This document shows positions 41,864-50,715 of a DNA stretch of 55,137 nucleotides, piece after piece. Origin of the DNA: GWE2-51-13 sp041736705 (GTDB lineage: Bacteria > Bacillota_I > Bacilli_A > Erysipelotrichales > Erysipelotrichaceae); the NCBI GenBank assembly GCA_041736705.1, contig JBGSTC010000002.1:1-55137 (forward strand). Reading direction: 5' to 3'. Position numbers and translations under genes: made by a program. Position 1 is the first letter of the stretch. The number at the start of each line of letters is the position of its first letter. Under the pieces are notes generated by a model. The model had not been told where the DNA came from. It worked only from the letters and a program-made list of their open reading frames with translations, and ran no database searches.

Positions 41864-42952
41864 CTATTGTGCTTTCCATTGGGTTTCAAACAACGACATC
41901 GCTTCCACCAAGGCTTCCACCCCTTCGATCGGCATCGCGTTGTAGATGCTGGCACGCATCCCGCCGACGGTGCGATATCCTTTCAGGTTCACCAACCCGC
42001 GCGACTCGCAAAACGCGATGAAGGCTTTGTCGGCCTCGGTTGAAGGCGACCGGAAGGTGATGTTCATGAGGGAGCGGTCTTCGACTTTCACGGTACCTTG
42101 AAAGAATCCGCTTTGATCGATGGCGTCATACAGAAGTTTCGCCTTCTTTTGGTTCAGGGCGTACATCGCATCCAAGCCGCCCAACTCCTTCAACCACTCG
42201 AATAGCAGACCAGCCATATAGATCGCATAGGTCGGAGGGGTGTTCATGAGGGAATTGTCTTTCGCGATGGCGGCATAGTCCAACATGACCGGGGTTTTCG
42301 GATCGGCGAAACCCAAGAGGTCTTCACGGATGATCACGATGGTCAGACCGGCGATCCCCATGTTTTTCTGCGCTCCGGCGAAAATCAAACCGAACTTGGA
42401 AACGTCGAAAGGTCGCGACAGGATGTCCGAACTCATATCGCTGACGAGGATCTTGTCTTTGAATTCCGGGAACTGCGCAAAACGGGTTCCGTAAATCGTA
42501 TTGTTGCTGACGAAATAGACGTAGTCCGCATCTTCGCGGACATCCGCTATGTCGAATTCAGGGATGTGTGAATAGGTGTCGGCTTCCGAACTGGCGATGA
42601 CACGGATATCGCCGAATTTCTTGGCTTCCTTGATGGCTTTCTTCGACCATTCGCCGGAATCGATGTAGTCCGCTTTCTTGGTGTTGCGAAGAAGGTTGAG
42701 CGGAACCATCGCGAACTGCAGTGTTCCCCCGCCTTGGAGGAAGAGGATCTTGTAGTTTTGCGGAATCGCCAACAGGTCCCTCAAATCTTGCAGGGCTTTG
42801 TTGTGGATGGACTCGTAGGCACTCGATCGATGACTCATTTCCATGACGGACATTCCCGTCCCATGGGTGTTCAACATTTCCGATGCCGCCTTACGTAAAA
42901 CGGACTCCGGTAACGTCGACGGACCTGCGCTAAAATTAAAGACTCTTTCCAT
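41864..42952 (-). CDS. serC: Phosphoserine aminotransferase
   Basis: This 362-residue class V PLP aminotransferase makes phosphoserine from 3-phosphohydroxypyruvate. It has VFNFSAGPSTLPESVL at the N terminus, FLQGGGTLQFAM, VSDMSSDILSRPFDV and the PLP lysine in FAGAQKNMGIAG. ATG 42952, preceded by GGGAGGACAAAACG, replaces a 7-residue extension. It forms an operon with serA. Serine phosphatase (serB) is not in the window. Confidence 0.96.
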   Translation of the reverse strand: MERVFNFSAGPSTLPESVLRKAASEMLNTHGTGMSVMEMSHRSSAYESIHNKALQDLRDLLAIPQNYKILFLQGGGTLQFAMVPLNLLRNTKKADYIDSGEWSKKAIKEAKKFGDIRVIASSEADTYSHIPEFDIADVREDADYVYFVSNNTIYGTRFAQFPEFKDKILVSDMSSDILSRPFDVSKFGLIFAGAQKNMGIAGLTIVIIREDLLGFADPKTPVMLDYAAIAKDNSLMNTPPTYAIYMAGLLFEWLKELGGLDAMYALNQKKAKLLYDAIDQSGFFQGTVKVEDRSLMNITFRSPSTEADKAFIAFCESRGLVNLKGYRTVGGMRASIYNAMPIEGVEALVEAMSLFETQWKAQ

Positions 42953-42994
42953 CGTTTTGTCCTCCCGCTTCATGCGATATGATGTGTTTCGCCC

Positions 42995-43023
42995 TACATA
43001 AAACTATGAGATTACTTTAACAA
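42995..43023 (-). promoter_or_regulatory. Candidate promoter of serC-serA
   Basis: Minus-strand TTGTTA (43023-43018) and TATGTA (43000-42995) are 17 nt apart, 43 nt upstream of serC. The match is moderate. Confidence 0.4.
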
Positions 43024-43073
43024 GCAAAAGTGCGTTCGTCAATCGATTTTTTTATCCGATGGATGGCTTTATT

Positions 43074-43091
43074 TATGCAATATCTATGCAA
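43074..43091 (+). repeat. Direct repeat TATGCAA x2 upstream of the sugar symporter
   Basis: TATGCAA occurs at 43074-43080 and again at 43085-43091, one helical turn (11 bp) apart. The repeats end about 39 bp before the -10 box of the symporter gene, a position suited to an activator. Confidence 0.5.
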
Positions 43092-43126
43092 GCGAGTGTT
43101 GAATGGATATTTAATTGCCTTTGAAA

Positions 43127-43135
43127 TGGTATAAT
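43127..43135 (+). promoter_or_regulatory. Extended -10 promoter of the GPH symporter gene
   Basis: TGGTATAAT lies 27 nt upstream of the start codon. No consensus -35 is present, so an activator at the nearby direct repeats is plausible. Confidence 0.65.
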
Positions 43136-43161
43136 GCAACTAGAATTGCGAGGTCTCCCAC

Positions 43162-44583
43162 ATGAAGCAACCCTCCCCCGTCCACAAGATACCGCTCATC
43201 GATAAAATCGGCTATGGTGCCGGTAACCTCGGCGTCGGCGTCGCGATGCAAGTCATCGGTTCCTACCTTGTTTTCTTTTCCACCGCGATCCTTGGCATCC
43301 CGGGAAGTTTGGCCGGACTGGCCGTCGGGATCAGCGTGTTCTGGGATGCGGTCACCGATCCGGTCATGGGTTATGTCTCGGACATCACACGGTCGAAAAG
43401 GTTCGGCCGACGTCATCTATACCTTCTTATCGGTTCGATCGGGATTTCCGCAACCCTTTATCTGATTTGGGGCATCCGGGCGGATATCGACACGAATCTG
43501 AAATTCCTGATGATTTTCATCTATATCATCCTATTTAAAACCTTCATGACGATTTATGTCACCCCGTATACCGCACTCGGTGCGGAATTATCCAACGATT
43601 ACAACGAGCGTACGATGATCCAAGGGATCAAAACCGTATTCTTCCTGCTTGGACTCGCCTTGGTCTCGGTCGCCGGCATGTATTTCTTCTTCAGACCCGC
43701 TCCGGGCTATCCCAGCGGTCAGTTGAATCCGCAATCCTATCGCAACATCGGTTTCGCTTCGGCGATCCTTGTCTTCGTGTTTGCGATCTGGAGTTTCTTC
43801 GCGACGAAGAAATACATCCCCATCCTGAACCGTAAGATCATCGCGGACATACAGGGGAACAAGGTGGTGTTCCTGTTTAAATCCTTGCTTTCCACGTTTA
43901 GAAACAAAGCGTTCCAAGCCGTGGCCTGGTGTTATATGTTCAACAATATCTCATCCGCCCTCTTAAGCAACCTGGGTCTGCATGTCTTTACCTACTCTTT
44001 TGGCTTTACCAGCCAGAACATCGCGATCATCCTGGGGATCCAATTCTCAATCAGCATCCTCTCCCAACCCGCATGGGCGTACATTTCCAAGAAGATCGAC
44101 AAGAAACCCGCCATGTTGCTGGGCTTGGCGATCTGCATGGTCGGCGGGGTGTATTTCGGATTTTTAATCCCGTTTAGACTTGCCATCGCCAACCAGATCG
44201 TTTACTTCCTTCCCTTCGCCCTTTTCGCCGGCTTCGGGACGGGTGCCCTCTTCACCTTACCTTTATCGATGGTCGCCGACACGATCGATTTGGATGAACT
44301 TTCTTCCGGCAAACGCGAAGAAGGCGTCTACTTCGGAAGTTTGACCTTGTTCTATAAAACATCCCAAGCCATCACCATCTTCATCGTCGGGATCATGTTG
44401 GATGTAATACGGTTCGATGCCAACCTTCCCCAACAGTTGCCTTCCACCCTTGTTTCGTTAGGCTTGATCATGTCGATCGGGAGTATGTTGAGTTTCTTCT
44501 TTGCGGGACTAAGTCTGCGTTCCTATACCTTGACGGAATCCCAGGTACGTAAGATGCAGGAATCCATCGCCAACCGCGAATAG
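43162..44583 (+). CDS. GPH-family sugar:cation symporter
   Basis: This 473-residue protein has 12 membrane helices. The glycoside-pentoside-hexuronide signature is clear: FWDAVTDPVMGYVSD followed by RFGRRHLYLL, and later MVADTIDLDELSSGKREEG, which is the conserved cytosolic motif between helices 10 and 11. Members import disaccharides or glycosides with H+ or Na+. The specific sugar is unknown. It is followed after 16 nt by an alpha/beta hydrolase gene. Confidence 0.92.
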   Translation: MKQPSPVHKIPLIDKIGYGAGNLGVGVAMQVIGSYLVFFSTAILGIPGSLAGLAVGISVFWDAVTDPVMGYVSDITRSKRFGRRHLYLLIGSIGISATLYLIWGIRADIDTNLKFLMIFIYIILFKTFMTIYVTPYTALGAELSNDYNERTMIQGIKTVFFLLGLALVSVAGMYFFFRPAPGYPSGQLNPQSYRNIGFASAILVFVFAIWSFFATKKYIPILNRKIIADIQGNKVVFLFKSLLSTFRNKAFQAVAWCYMFNNISSALLSNLGLHVFTYSFGFTSQNIAIILGIQFSISILSQPAWAYISKKIDKKPAMLLGLAICMVGGVYFGFLIPFRLAIANQIVYFLPFALFAGFGTGALFTLPLSMVADTIDLDELSSGKREEGVYFGSLTLFYKTSQAITIFIVGIMLDVIRFDANLPQQLPSTLVSLGLIMSIGSMLSFFFAGLSLRSYTLTESQVRKMQESIANRE

Positions 44584-44599
44584 GAGGTAGGGAAAGCCC

Positions 44600-45550
44600 A
44601 TGCTTCGAAAAATAGCGCGTTTCTTTTTGGGATTGCTGCTTGTTCTGATGATCCTTCCTTATTTCATTCCGATTTCCACACCGAACGACCTTCCCGAATA
44701 TCCTTACCCGAACAGTCGTTTCTTTTTAACGTCGGACAACGTGAAAATCCATTATCGCGTCGATGTCCCCAAGACGATCAAAGGCAAAGTATTGCTTGTC
44801 CACGGTTTGGCGGCTTCGACCTTTAGTTATCGAAACAATACGGCTCCCCTGGTCGATGCCGGGTATCTGGTCGTCGCGATCGATCTGCCAGCCTTTGGCT
44901 ACAGCGATCGTCAGCGCGGGTTGAAACACACCCAGGTAAACCGTGCTAAATGGTTATGGGAACTGTTGGATGTCGTGGATGAGAGTTTATCGCAGAATGG
45001 ACCCTGGACCTTGGTCGGTCATTCGATGGGGGCGTCGACGATCCTGGCGATGAGTAACCAGGAAGACCAGCGGGTAAAAACCATGGTGATGATCGACGGT
45101 GCGGTTACACAGGATGGCATGCGTATTCCGTTCCTGCTGGATTCGCCGATCGGACGTTGGTTGGAAGTCTATCTTCGATATTTCGCACTCCAACCCGATT
45201 CGATCCAAGCCTTATTGTCATCGGCCTATGCCCGTGAAGCCAGTCAAGAAGAATCCCAAGGCTATCTTGAACCGCTGCAGGTAAACAAATCGATCCCGGC
45301 ACTGTTGGATTTTGTGAAAACATCCGAAAACGCCCAGATCCAGCAATGGAAGTATCCGGATACGCCCCTCTTGGTGGTTTGGGGAGAAGCCGATACCTGG
45401 GTTTCGCCTTCAAGTCTGGACGTGATCCGCCCGATCGCCACGAACTTGAGCGTCCATATTTTCGAAAACCAAGGTCATTGTCCGCATGAAACCGATCCCG
45501 GGTTCAACGATGTCCTGCTTGGGTTTCTCTCACAATATTATGACAATTAA
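44600..45550 (+). CDS. Membrane-anchored alpha/beta hydrolase
   Basis: This 316-residue protein has an N-terminal hydrophobic anchor (about 8-26). The alpha/beta hydrolase domain has oxyanion motif VHGLAAST, nucleophile Ser in LVGHSMGAST, Asp in VWGEADTWV and His in NQGHCPHE. The catalytic domain would face outward. The substrate is not known. AGGAGGTAGGGAAAGCCC precedes ATG 44600. It is cotranscribed with the GPH symporter, but no glycosidase features are seen. Confidence 0.88.
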   Translation: MLRKIARFFLGLLLVLMILPYFIPISTPNDLPEYPYPNSRFFLTSDNVKIHYRVDVPKTIKGKVLLVHGLAASTFSYRNNTAPLVDAGYLVVAIDLPAFGYSDRQRGLKHTQVNRAKWLWELLDVVDESLSQNGPWTLVGHSMGASTILAMSNQEDQRVKTMVMIDGAVTQDGMRIPFLLDSPIGRWLEVYLRYFALQPDSIQALLSSAYAREASQEESQGYLEPLQVNKSIPALLDFVKTSENAQIQQWKYPDTPLLVVWGEADTWVSPSSLDVIRPIATNLSVHIFENQGHCPHETDPGFNDVLLGFLSQYYDN

Positions 45551-45574
45551 AAAGAAACCGCAGGGTTTCTTTTA
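45551..45574. terminator. Bidirectional terminator
   Basis: AAAGAAACC, GCAG and GGTTTCTTT form a 9-bp stem that starts after the hydrolase stop and ends in the convergent gene's stop codon. Confidence 0.85.
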
Positions 45575-46534
45575 CTTATATCCTTCGATTTCGATTCCGC
45601 AATGGTTCGAATGATCTTCCCAGATCGTCTTGTTTCGGCTCTGTAGGGTCACCTTGATCGTCCCGCCCAATCCTTCTTTGATCGTATCTTTCATCATACC
45701 GTGTTTCGGTGACTTCAATTCACCCACCTGATCCATTTCCGCGATGACATGGATCCGTAGTTTCCCCTGTCGAAGCGTTAACGTAAACCCGTTTTGGGTA
45801 AGAACCAAGGATTCGCGTCGCGCACCGAGATAGGTGGCGATCCGAATCGAACGGTTCGGCAGTGAGATTTCGGCGATGATGCCCTCGAAACTCAAACCAA
45901 GGAACGGGATATGGGCGATACTGACCATCACACTGGCTTCGCTTGTCTTGAAATTGTTACCCTGCATCCAGATATATCGTTTGGGGAACGACTTGCCCCA
46001 ATCTTTTTCGATATAGCCGGTATCGCGGGAGAACAACCAGAATTCATCGTTGATGCTTAAGCGTCCGTTGACGCGATGATTCATACTCACGACACCGTGA
46101 TTGCATTCCATATGGTCGAGATAAGCGAAAGGACCCATGATCGAGGGCATGTAACGCGTTCTCTTCAGTGGCGTCGTCGACTGATAGTCCAAGGTACCGA
46201 TGCATTCGAATCCATCCTGCCTTAACTCCAAATGGACCTGTCGTTGATTGAATTGATTGTTTCCGATCCAAAACCGGTCTCCGACTTGCCGAAAAGACTC
46301 GATCGGATAATGGAAATAATAGGTCCGGACCGGTTTGGTCAGTAAGACTTGCACAAAGGCATGTGGATCAAGAGATGTAACACTCACCCCGAAAATGACG
46401 CTGATGGTTTGATCCCGCATCGCGTTGACCTGCTTATAATACCAACCTTCGAAGTATCCCTTACGCTGAAGATCCCCTTGGAAAAGGAAGGGGTTTTCGC
46501 GTTTTGTTTTTCGATCCGTACTCGTTTTTTGCAT
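45572..46534 (-). CDS. Tocopherol cyclase-like protein
   Basis: This 320-residue beta-rich protein resembles the tocopherol_cycl family (PF14249): FEGWYYKQ, NHRVNGRLSINDEFWLF, GYIEKDWGKSFPKRYIWMQG and a late SFEGIIAEI strand. In plants and cyanobacteria this fold cyclises tocopherol precursors. In non-photosynthetic bacteria its role is unknown. The chosen ATG 46534 lies only six bases after a perfect TATAAT, so the mRNA would be leaderless. An ATG seven codons upstream is possible only if that -10 box is not real. Confidence 0.82.
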   Translation of the reverse strand: MQKTSTDRKTKRENPFLFQGDLQRKGYFEGWYYKQVNAMRDQTISVIFGVSVTSLDPHAFVQVLLTKPVRTYYFHYPIESFRQVGDRFWIGNNQFNQRQVHLELRQDGFECIGTLDYQSTTPLKRTRYMPSIMGPFAYLDHMECNHGVVSMNHRVNGRLSINDEFWLFSRDTGYIEKDWGKSFPKRYIWMQGNNFKTSEASVMVSIAHIPFLGLSFEGIIAEISLPNRSIRIATYLGARRESLVLTQNGFTLTLRQGKLRIHVIAEMDQVGELKSPKHGMMKDTIKEGLGGTIKVTLQSRNKTIWEDHSNHCGIEIEGYK

Positions 46535-46540
46535 ACTCCG

Positions 46541-46549
46541 ATTATACCA
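46541..46549 (-). promoter_or_regulatory. Extended -10 promoter giving a leaderless start
   Basis: The minus strand reads TGGTATAAT, then CGGAGT, then ATG. A start site about seven bases past the -10 box would coincide with the A of the initiation codon. Confidence 0.6.
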
Positions 46550-46637
46550 TGCCATCGCCGTTGAATCGAAGGTCTTACGGATTTTACCCGTTTATTTGCA
46601 GATGTGATGCATTCTTTTCCGTATTTGGTTATTCTTA

Positions 46638-46646
46638 TGGTATACA
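46638..46646 (+). promoter_or_regulatory. Extended -10 promoter of the small GNAT gene
   Basis: TGGTATACA lies 17 nt upstream of ATG 46664. The -35 region is not consensus. Confidence 0.45.
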
Positions 46647-46663
46647 ACGAAAGCAGGTAAGGT

Positions 46664-46927
46664 ATGGAACTCAAACACGACAAGGGAATCTACTATTTCG
46701 GGGATTCCATCGAAACCTATGTAGTGAAGATGGAAACCGCATTGACCGATTCAATCTTGACGATCACGCATACGGAAGTGTCCGAAAATCATAAAGGGCA
46801 AGGATGGGGTCGAAAGCTGTTGGATGCCCTTGAAACCCTTGCGGCGGAAAACGGATGGGTGGTCACGGCGACCTGCACCTATGCGAAAGGGCAACTCGAA
46901 AAAGTGAAGGAAGCTGCGAAAAAATGA
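46664..46927 (+). CDS. Small GNAT-fold acetyltransferase (YjdJ/COG2388-like)
   Basis: This 87-residue minimal GNAT domain has acetyl-CoA binding motif ENHKGQGWGRKLLDA and preceding strand LTITHTEVS. Family members of about 90 residues (PF14542, GNAT_CDG) lack the usual N-terminal substrate strands. The short CTYAKGQLEK end carries the cysteine region typical of the group. The substrate is unknown. GCAGGTAAGGT precedes ATG. It is monocistronic with a terminator. Confidence 0.88.
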   Translation: MELKHDKGIYYFGDSIETYVVKMETALTDSILTITHTEVSENHKGQGWGRKLLDALETLAAENGWVVTATCTYAKGQLEKVKEAAKK

Positions 46928-46934
46928 TAGAAAC

Positions 46935-46965
46935 GGCCGGATTTAACTCCGGTCTTTCTTTTTTG
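46935..46965 (+). terminator. Terminator of the small GNAT gene
   Basis: GGCCGGA, loop TTTAAC and TCCGGTC form a 7-bp stem (one G-U pair), followed by TTTC and six T. Confidence 0.82.
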
Positions 46966-47022
46966 AATCCCATACGAATCCCAAAAAGTTGTGATATGAT
47001 AAAAAACAAAGGGAGGAACGAT

Positions 47023-47847
47023 ATGAAATACCTAAAGATCGGACTCGTACTCTTGGTTCTTTTAGCCGGATGTGTCGACAAAGTTCCGGAAATGACGGAA
47101 GAAGAGAAAATCGAGCAACTTTACCAATCGATCGAAACCGCGATCATCGATAAAAACTATGAAGAAGCGTTGGATTTGATTCATGATGTGAAGGATGAAG
47201 ATCGCGCCGTCATTTTCTTTGAGAACGTGATCGACGAGTATGCGATGGTCGATACGGCAGAAGGTTTGGTGGATGACCTTGCATCCTATCCCTTCAAACA
47301 AACTCAAGTGAGAGACGATTTGATCCAAAAGCTGGATGATGCATTGGATGAGAATCAGTCGTATGCCGACCTATTGACACCCGACCAACAAGCCTATGTG
47401 GCGATCCTGGCAGCGACGTCCTACGATATTCTGCGCGAAGACGCCATCAACATCCAAACCGCACCCTATTTTATCTCTACCTTTACCAACGAGATGAACG
47501 GTAAGACGGAATATGACGGGTATGACTTTGATGAATCGACGACGACATTGGCATTGGAAGACGCCCAGAAAATCATGAAGGATGCGTTCAATCTTGAGGG
47601 GTTCAATGAGTTCGAGTTCATCGGCGACCGCGTCGATTGCGGCTGGTACGGCATCGGCGGACCAGTCGGCAAGGCGGAGTTCATCAGCATCGACATCCAA
47701 CCGAACCGATGGGTGCTTAGCTTCAGGTTCATCCGTTATGATTATGACGGTTCGATCTATGCGACCACCATGTTCAACTTGACGACCAACCAAAATCCAG
47801 AGAGCATGTTTGGACTGACGATTCAAGATTTCCAACTGATTGAGTAA
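47023..47847 (+). CDS. Lipoprotein of unknown function
   Basis: This 274-residue protein has a lipoprotein signal, lipobox VLLAGC (Cys18). An acidic helical region (VPEMTEEEKIEQLYQSIETA) is followed by a domain of about 100 residues with DCGWYGIGGPVG. No family is recognised. It should be anchored on the outer face of the membrane. ATG 47023 after GGGAGGAACGAT is clear; a longer in-frame extension overlapping the GNAT gene is rejected. It has its own terminator. Confidence 0.85.
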   Translation: MKYLKIGLVLLVLLAGCVDKVPEMTEEEKIEQLYQSIETAIIDKNYEEALDLIHDVKDEDRAVIFFENVIDEYAMVDTAEGLVDDLASYPFKQTQVRDDLIQKLDDALDENQSYADLLTPDQQAYVAILAATSYDILREDAINIQTAPYFISTFTNEMNGKTEYDGYDFDESTTTLALEDAQKIMKDAFNLEGFNEFEFIGDRVDCGWYGIGGPVGKAEFISIDIQPNRWVLSFRFIRYDYDGSIYATTMFNLTTNQNPESMFGLTIQDFQLIE

Positions 47848-47849
47848 AA

Positions 47850-47873
47850 AACACCGGAGAGATCCGGTGTTTT
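47850..47873 (+). terminator. Terminator of the lipoprotein gene
   Basis: AACACCGGA, GAGA and TCCGGTGTT form a perfect 9-bp stem with T following, immediately past the stop. Confidence 0.88.
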
Positions 47874-47914
47874 CGTAGTTTGGATACAATGACGTATTAT
47901 ATTCAACGAATCCT

Positions 47915-49564
47915 CTACAGTGTGATTTCGCCCGACTTGGTGAACTTCATATACAGTAGAAGCGAAATTGTCGTCAACGCGGACAAGACGGTGGCCAAGG
48001 CGGCCGCATATCCGTAGTTGCCGCGGGAGACGAAGGAATAGATCGAAAGCGTCAAGGTGATCGTCGAGGCGTTGTAGAGGATGATCGCCGTCGCCAACTC
48101 CGTGATGATCGTCACCCAGCTGAGGATCGCCCCGGCGATGACCCCGCTGGACATCATCGGGACCGTGATCTTGAAGAAGGTTTTCATCTTCGAAGCCCCA
48201 AGGCTGATGGAAGCTTCTTCGATGGTGATCGGGATTTGCTGAAGGATGGCGACCGAAGATCGGATCGTATACGGGATCCTCCGGATGACCAACGCGATGA
48301 CCATGATGATGACTGTTCCTGTCAAGACGATCGGTTTACGGTTGAACGCCATGACCAAGCCGATCCCGACGACGGATCCCGGAATGATGTAGGGGATCAT
48401 GGACATCGTATCGATGACATTGTTGATGGCGTTCTTGCGGCGAACAACCAAGTAGGCGATGAAGATCGCCAATATGATCGTGACCGCCAACGCGATGCCG
48501 CCGATATAGAAGGTGTTGGGAATCGCACGTTTCATGCGGTTCAAGGCGAAGATATAACTGTTCAATGAGAATCCCGGAGCGAAGAGCTTTCCGGAGGTAT
48601 TTTGGAAAGATTGGTAAACGATGAGAATCTGGGGAAGGAAAGATAATAATACGACGGTATAGGAATAAAAATGGATGAAAACGTTGAAAATCCCTTTCGC
48701 TTTTTTACGTTCGATCGTGTTCAATGAATTCATCGTGAAGGAGAAGCGGTCGGCGATGAACTTCTGGCCGACGAAAATCACGGTGGTGATCAAGATCGCG
48801 ATGACGCTGATCGTCGCCGCGAAGTTATAGTTGCGTCCGACTTCGCCCATGAACTGATTGTAGATTTCCACCGGGAACACCCGGTATCCCTCCCCGATCA
48901 ACAACGGCGTTCCGAAGTCCGCGAAAGCGCGCATGAAGACAAGCAACCCGGCGGCGAAAATCGTCGGCATGGTCAAGGGGACGATGATCTTGAAGAAGCG
49001 ACGGATGCCGCTAACCCCCATGTTCGCGGATGCCTCCAACAAGGAATTGTCCACTTTCTTCAACGCCCCTGAAATATAGAGGAAAACCAGCGGGAACAAT
49101 TGAAGGGTCAACACCAAGAGTATCCCGTTGAAACCATAGATGTTGGGCATCGTGAAGCCTAAGATTTTCTTGACGGCGACGGTGATGATCCCCGCCCTTC
49201 CCAACAACTGGATCCAGGCATAGGCACCGATGAACGGCGCCGACATCGAACTGAGGATGATCAACACTTGAAGGAATCCTTTTCCCTTGATTTCAAACAT
49301 ATTGTAGAAGTACGCGAGGATGTAGCCGATGATCAAGGTCAGGATCGTCGTCCAGATCGTCACGCTGAAACTGTTGGTCAAAGTCGACAGATAATAGCTT
49401 TGACTGAAGAACTGATTGAACCAATGGAGGGAAAATCCCCCGTCCGGTCCGGTGAACGAACTATTCAGGATCATGTAAAGAGGATACAGTAGGAAAACGA
49501 AATACATCAACAGAATCGATACGGACATGAAGGTCCAAATATCAACGACGCGTTTCTTTCTCAT
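47915..49564 (-). CDS. Fe3+-type ABC importer permease (two fused permease halves)
   Basis: This 549-residue protein has about 12 membrane helices in two tandem BPD_transp_1 domains. EAA-type loops are seen at EASANMGVSGIRRFFKIIVPL (first half) and EEASISLGASKMKTFFKIT (second half). This fused arrangement is typical of FbpB/AfuB ferric-iron permeases and of 2-aminoethylphosphonate permeases. ATG 49564 is one base after the ATPase stop, so GTG 49573 is less likely. It is last in the operon binding protein-ATPase-permease. Confidence 0.92.
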   Translation of the reverse strand: MRKKRVVDIWTFMSVSILLMYFVFLLYPLYMILNSSFTGPDGGFSLHWFNQFFSQSYYLSTLTNSFSVTIWTTILTLIIGYILAYFYNMFEIKGKGFLQVLIILSSMSAPFIGAYAWIQLLGRAGIITVAVKKILGFTMPNIYGFNGILLVLTLQLFPLVFLYISGALKKVDNSLLEASANMGVSGIRRFFKIIVPLTMPTIFAAGLLVFMRAFADFGTPLLIGEGYRVFPVEIYNQFMGEVGRNYNFAATISVIAILITTVIFVGQKFIADRFSFTMNSLNTIERKKAKGIFNVFIHFYSYTVVLLSFLPQILIVYQSFQNTSGKLFAPGFSLNSYIFALNRMKRAIPNTFYIGGIALAVTIILAIFIAYLVVRRKNAINNVIDTMSMIPYIIPGSVVGIGLVMAFNRKPIVLTGTVIIMVIALVIRRIPYTIRSSVAILQQIPITIEEASISLGASKMKTFFKITVPMMSSGVIAGAILSWVTIITELATAIILYNASTITLTLSIYSFVSRGNYGYAAALATVLSALTTISLLLYMKFTKSGEITL

Positions 49565-49565
49565 A

Positions 49566-50690
49566 CTATTCACCGGTTTGTCGATCGGAATCGTTGTTGA
49601 CGCCCTTCAGGATGTTTTTGCTTCCGTCTTCGTTGAATACGTTGATCTTCTCGGTCTTGATCGTCAGATGGATCTTCGTCCCCGGCGGGATGATGCTGTC
49701 GATCCGCGATTCCTGGACGATTTCCGCATTCTTCCCGTCGTCGAACTTGACTTGGTAATGCGTATTCAATCCTAGGAAGACACTATCTTCGATCATGACG
49801 GGGATCCCTTTTTCCTGATCCTCCGTGATGACGAACTCTTCCGGTCGAATGGAGACCAATACTTTTTGATCATGCCGGTTTTCGTCTGACACATTATCCA
49901 TTAAAACTTTGTATCCGCTTAAGAAGACAAGATACGTCGCATTGTTTTCGATTTTCAGCGTCGCATCCAAAAGATTGGTGCGACCGATGAACGAGGCTAC
50001 GAACAAATTCTCAGGGCGTTTATAGATGTCTTTGGGCGTACCGACATGTTGGATGAAACCATCTTTCATGATGGCGATGCGGTCGCTGACCGCCATCGCT
50101 TCTTCTTGGTCATGGGTGACATAAACGGTCGTAATCCCGACATTGTGTTGGATGCTTTTGATGACCGTACGCATGTCGACGCGAAGCTTCGCGTCCAGAT
50201 TGCTTAACGGTTCGTCCATCAACAAGACATCCGGTTGAATGACCAAAGCACGTGCCAAGGCGACACGTTGTTGTTGCCCGCCGGATAACTTCTCGGGCAT
50301 ACGATCCTTGAACTGCGCGATCTGCATCAGTTGTAGGAACTTTTCCGTTTCGATTTCGATATGTTCTTTGCTTTGTTTCCGATTCTGTAAACCGAACGCG
50401 ACGTTTTTCTTCACGGTCAAATGCGGGAAAATCGCATAGTTTTGGAAAACCATCCCGATGTTGCGTTTGGCAGGATCCAAATCGTTGATCCGTTTGTCGC
50501 TAAAGTAGAAATCGCCGCCTTCAATCGAGTTAAACCCGGCGATCATGCGTAATAAGGTCGTCTTCCCGCATCCGGATGGACCAAGGAGGGTAAAAAATTC
50601 ACCCTCCTTGATATCCAACGATAGATCCGAGATGATGGTGTTGTTTCCGTAACGCTTCACGGCGTTGCGAATCTTGATGTTCACACTCAT
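49566..50690 (-). CDS. ABC transporter ATPase, FbpC/PotA type
   Basis: This 374-residue protein has Walker A GPSGCGKTT, the Q-loop VFQNYAIFPHLTV, signature LSGGQQQRVALARAL, Walker B VLLMDEPLSNLD and the H-loop VTHDQEEAMA. A C-terminal TOBE-type domain begins near residue 240. It energises the neighbouring permease. GGGAGACATGAGAC lies before ATG 50690, 25 nt after the binding-protein stop. Confidence 0.95.
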   Translation of the reverse strand: MSVNIKIRNAVKRYGNNTIISDLSLDIKEGEFFTLLGPSGCGKTTLLRMIAGFNSIEGGDFYFSDKRINDLDPAKRNIGMVFQNYAIFPHLTVKKNVAFGLQNRKQSKEHIEIETEKFLQLMQIAQFKDRMPEKLSGGQQQRVALARALVIQPDVLLMDEPLSNLDAKLRVDMRTVIKSIQHNVGITTVYVTHDQEEAMAVSDRIAIMKDGFIQHVGTPKDIYKRPENLFVASFIGRTNLLDATLKIENNATYLVFLSGYKVLMDNVSDENRHDQKVLVSIRPEEFVITEDQEKGIPVMIEDSVFLGLNTHYQVKFDDGKNAEIVQESRIDSIIPPGTKIHLTIKTEKINVFNEDGSKNILKGVNNDSDRQTGE

Positions 50691-50715
50691 GTCTCATGTC
50701 TCCCGACTTTTTGAA

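Noticed and set aside
46855..47022. Upstream extension of the 47023 lipoprotein
   Set aside because: It would overlap the GNAT gene and its terminator and bury the lipoprotein signal. ATG 47023 has GGGAGG and a lipobox directly after.
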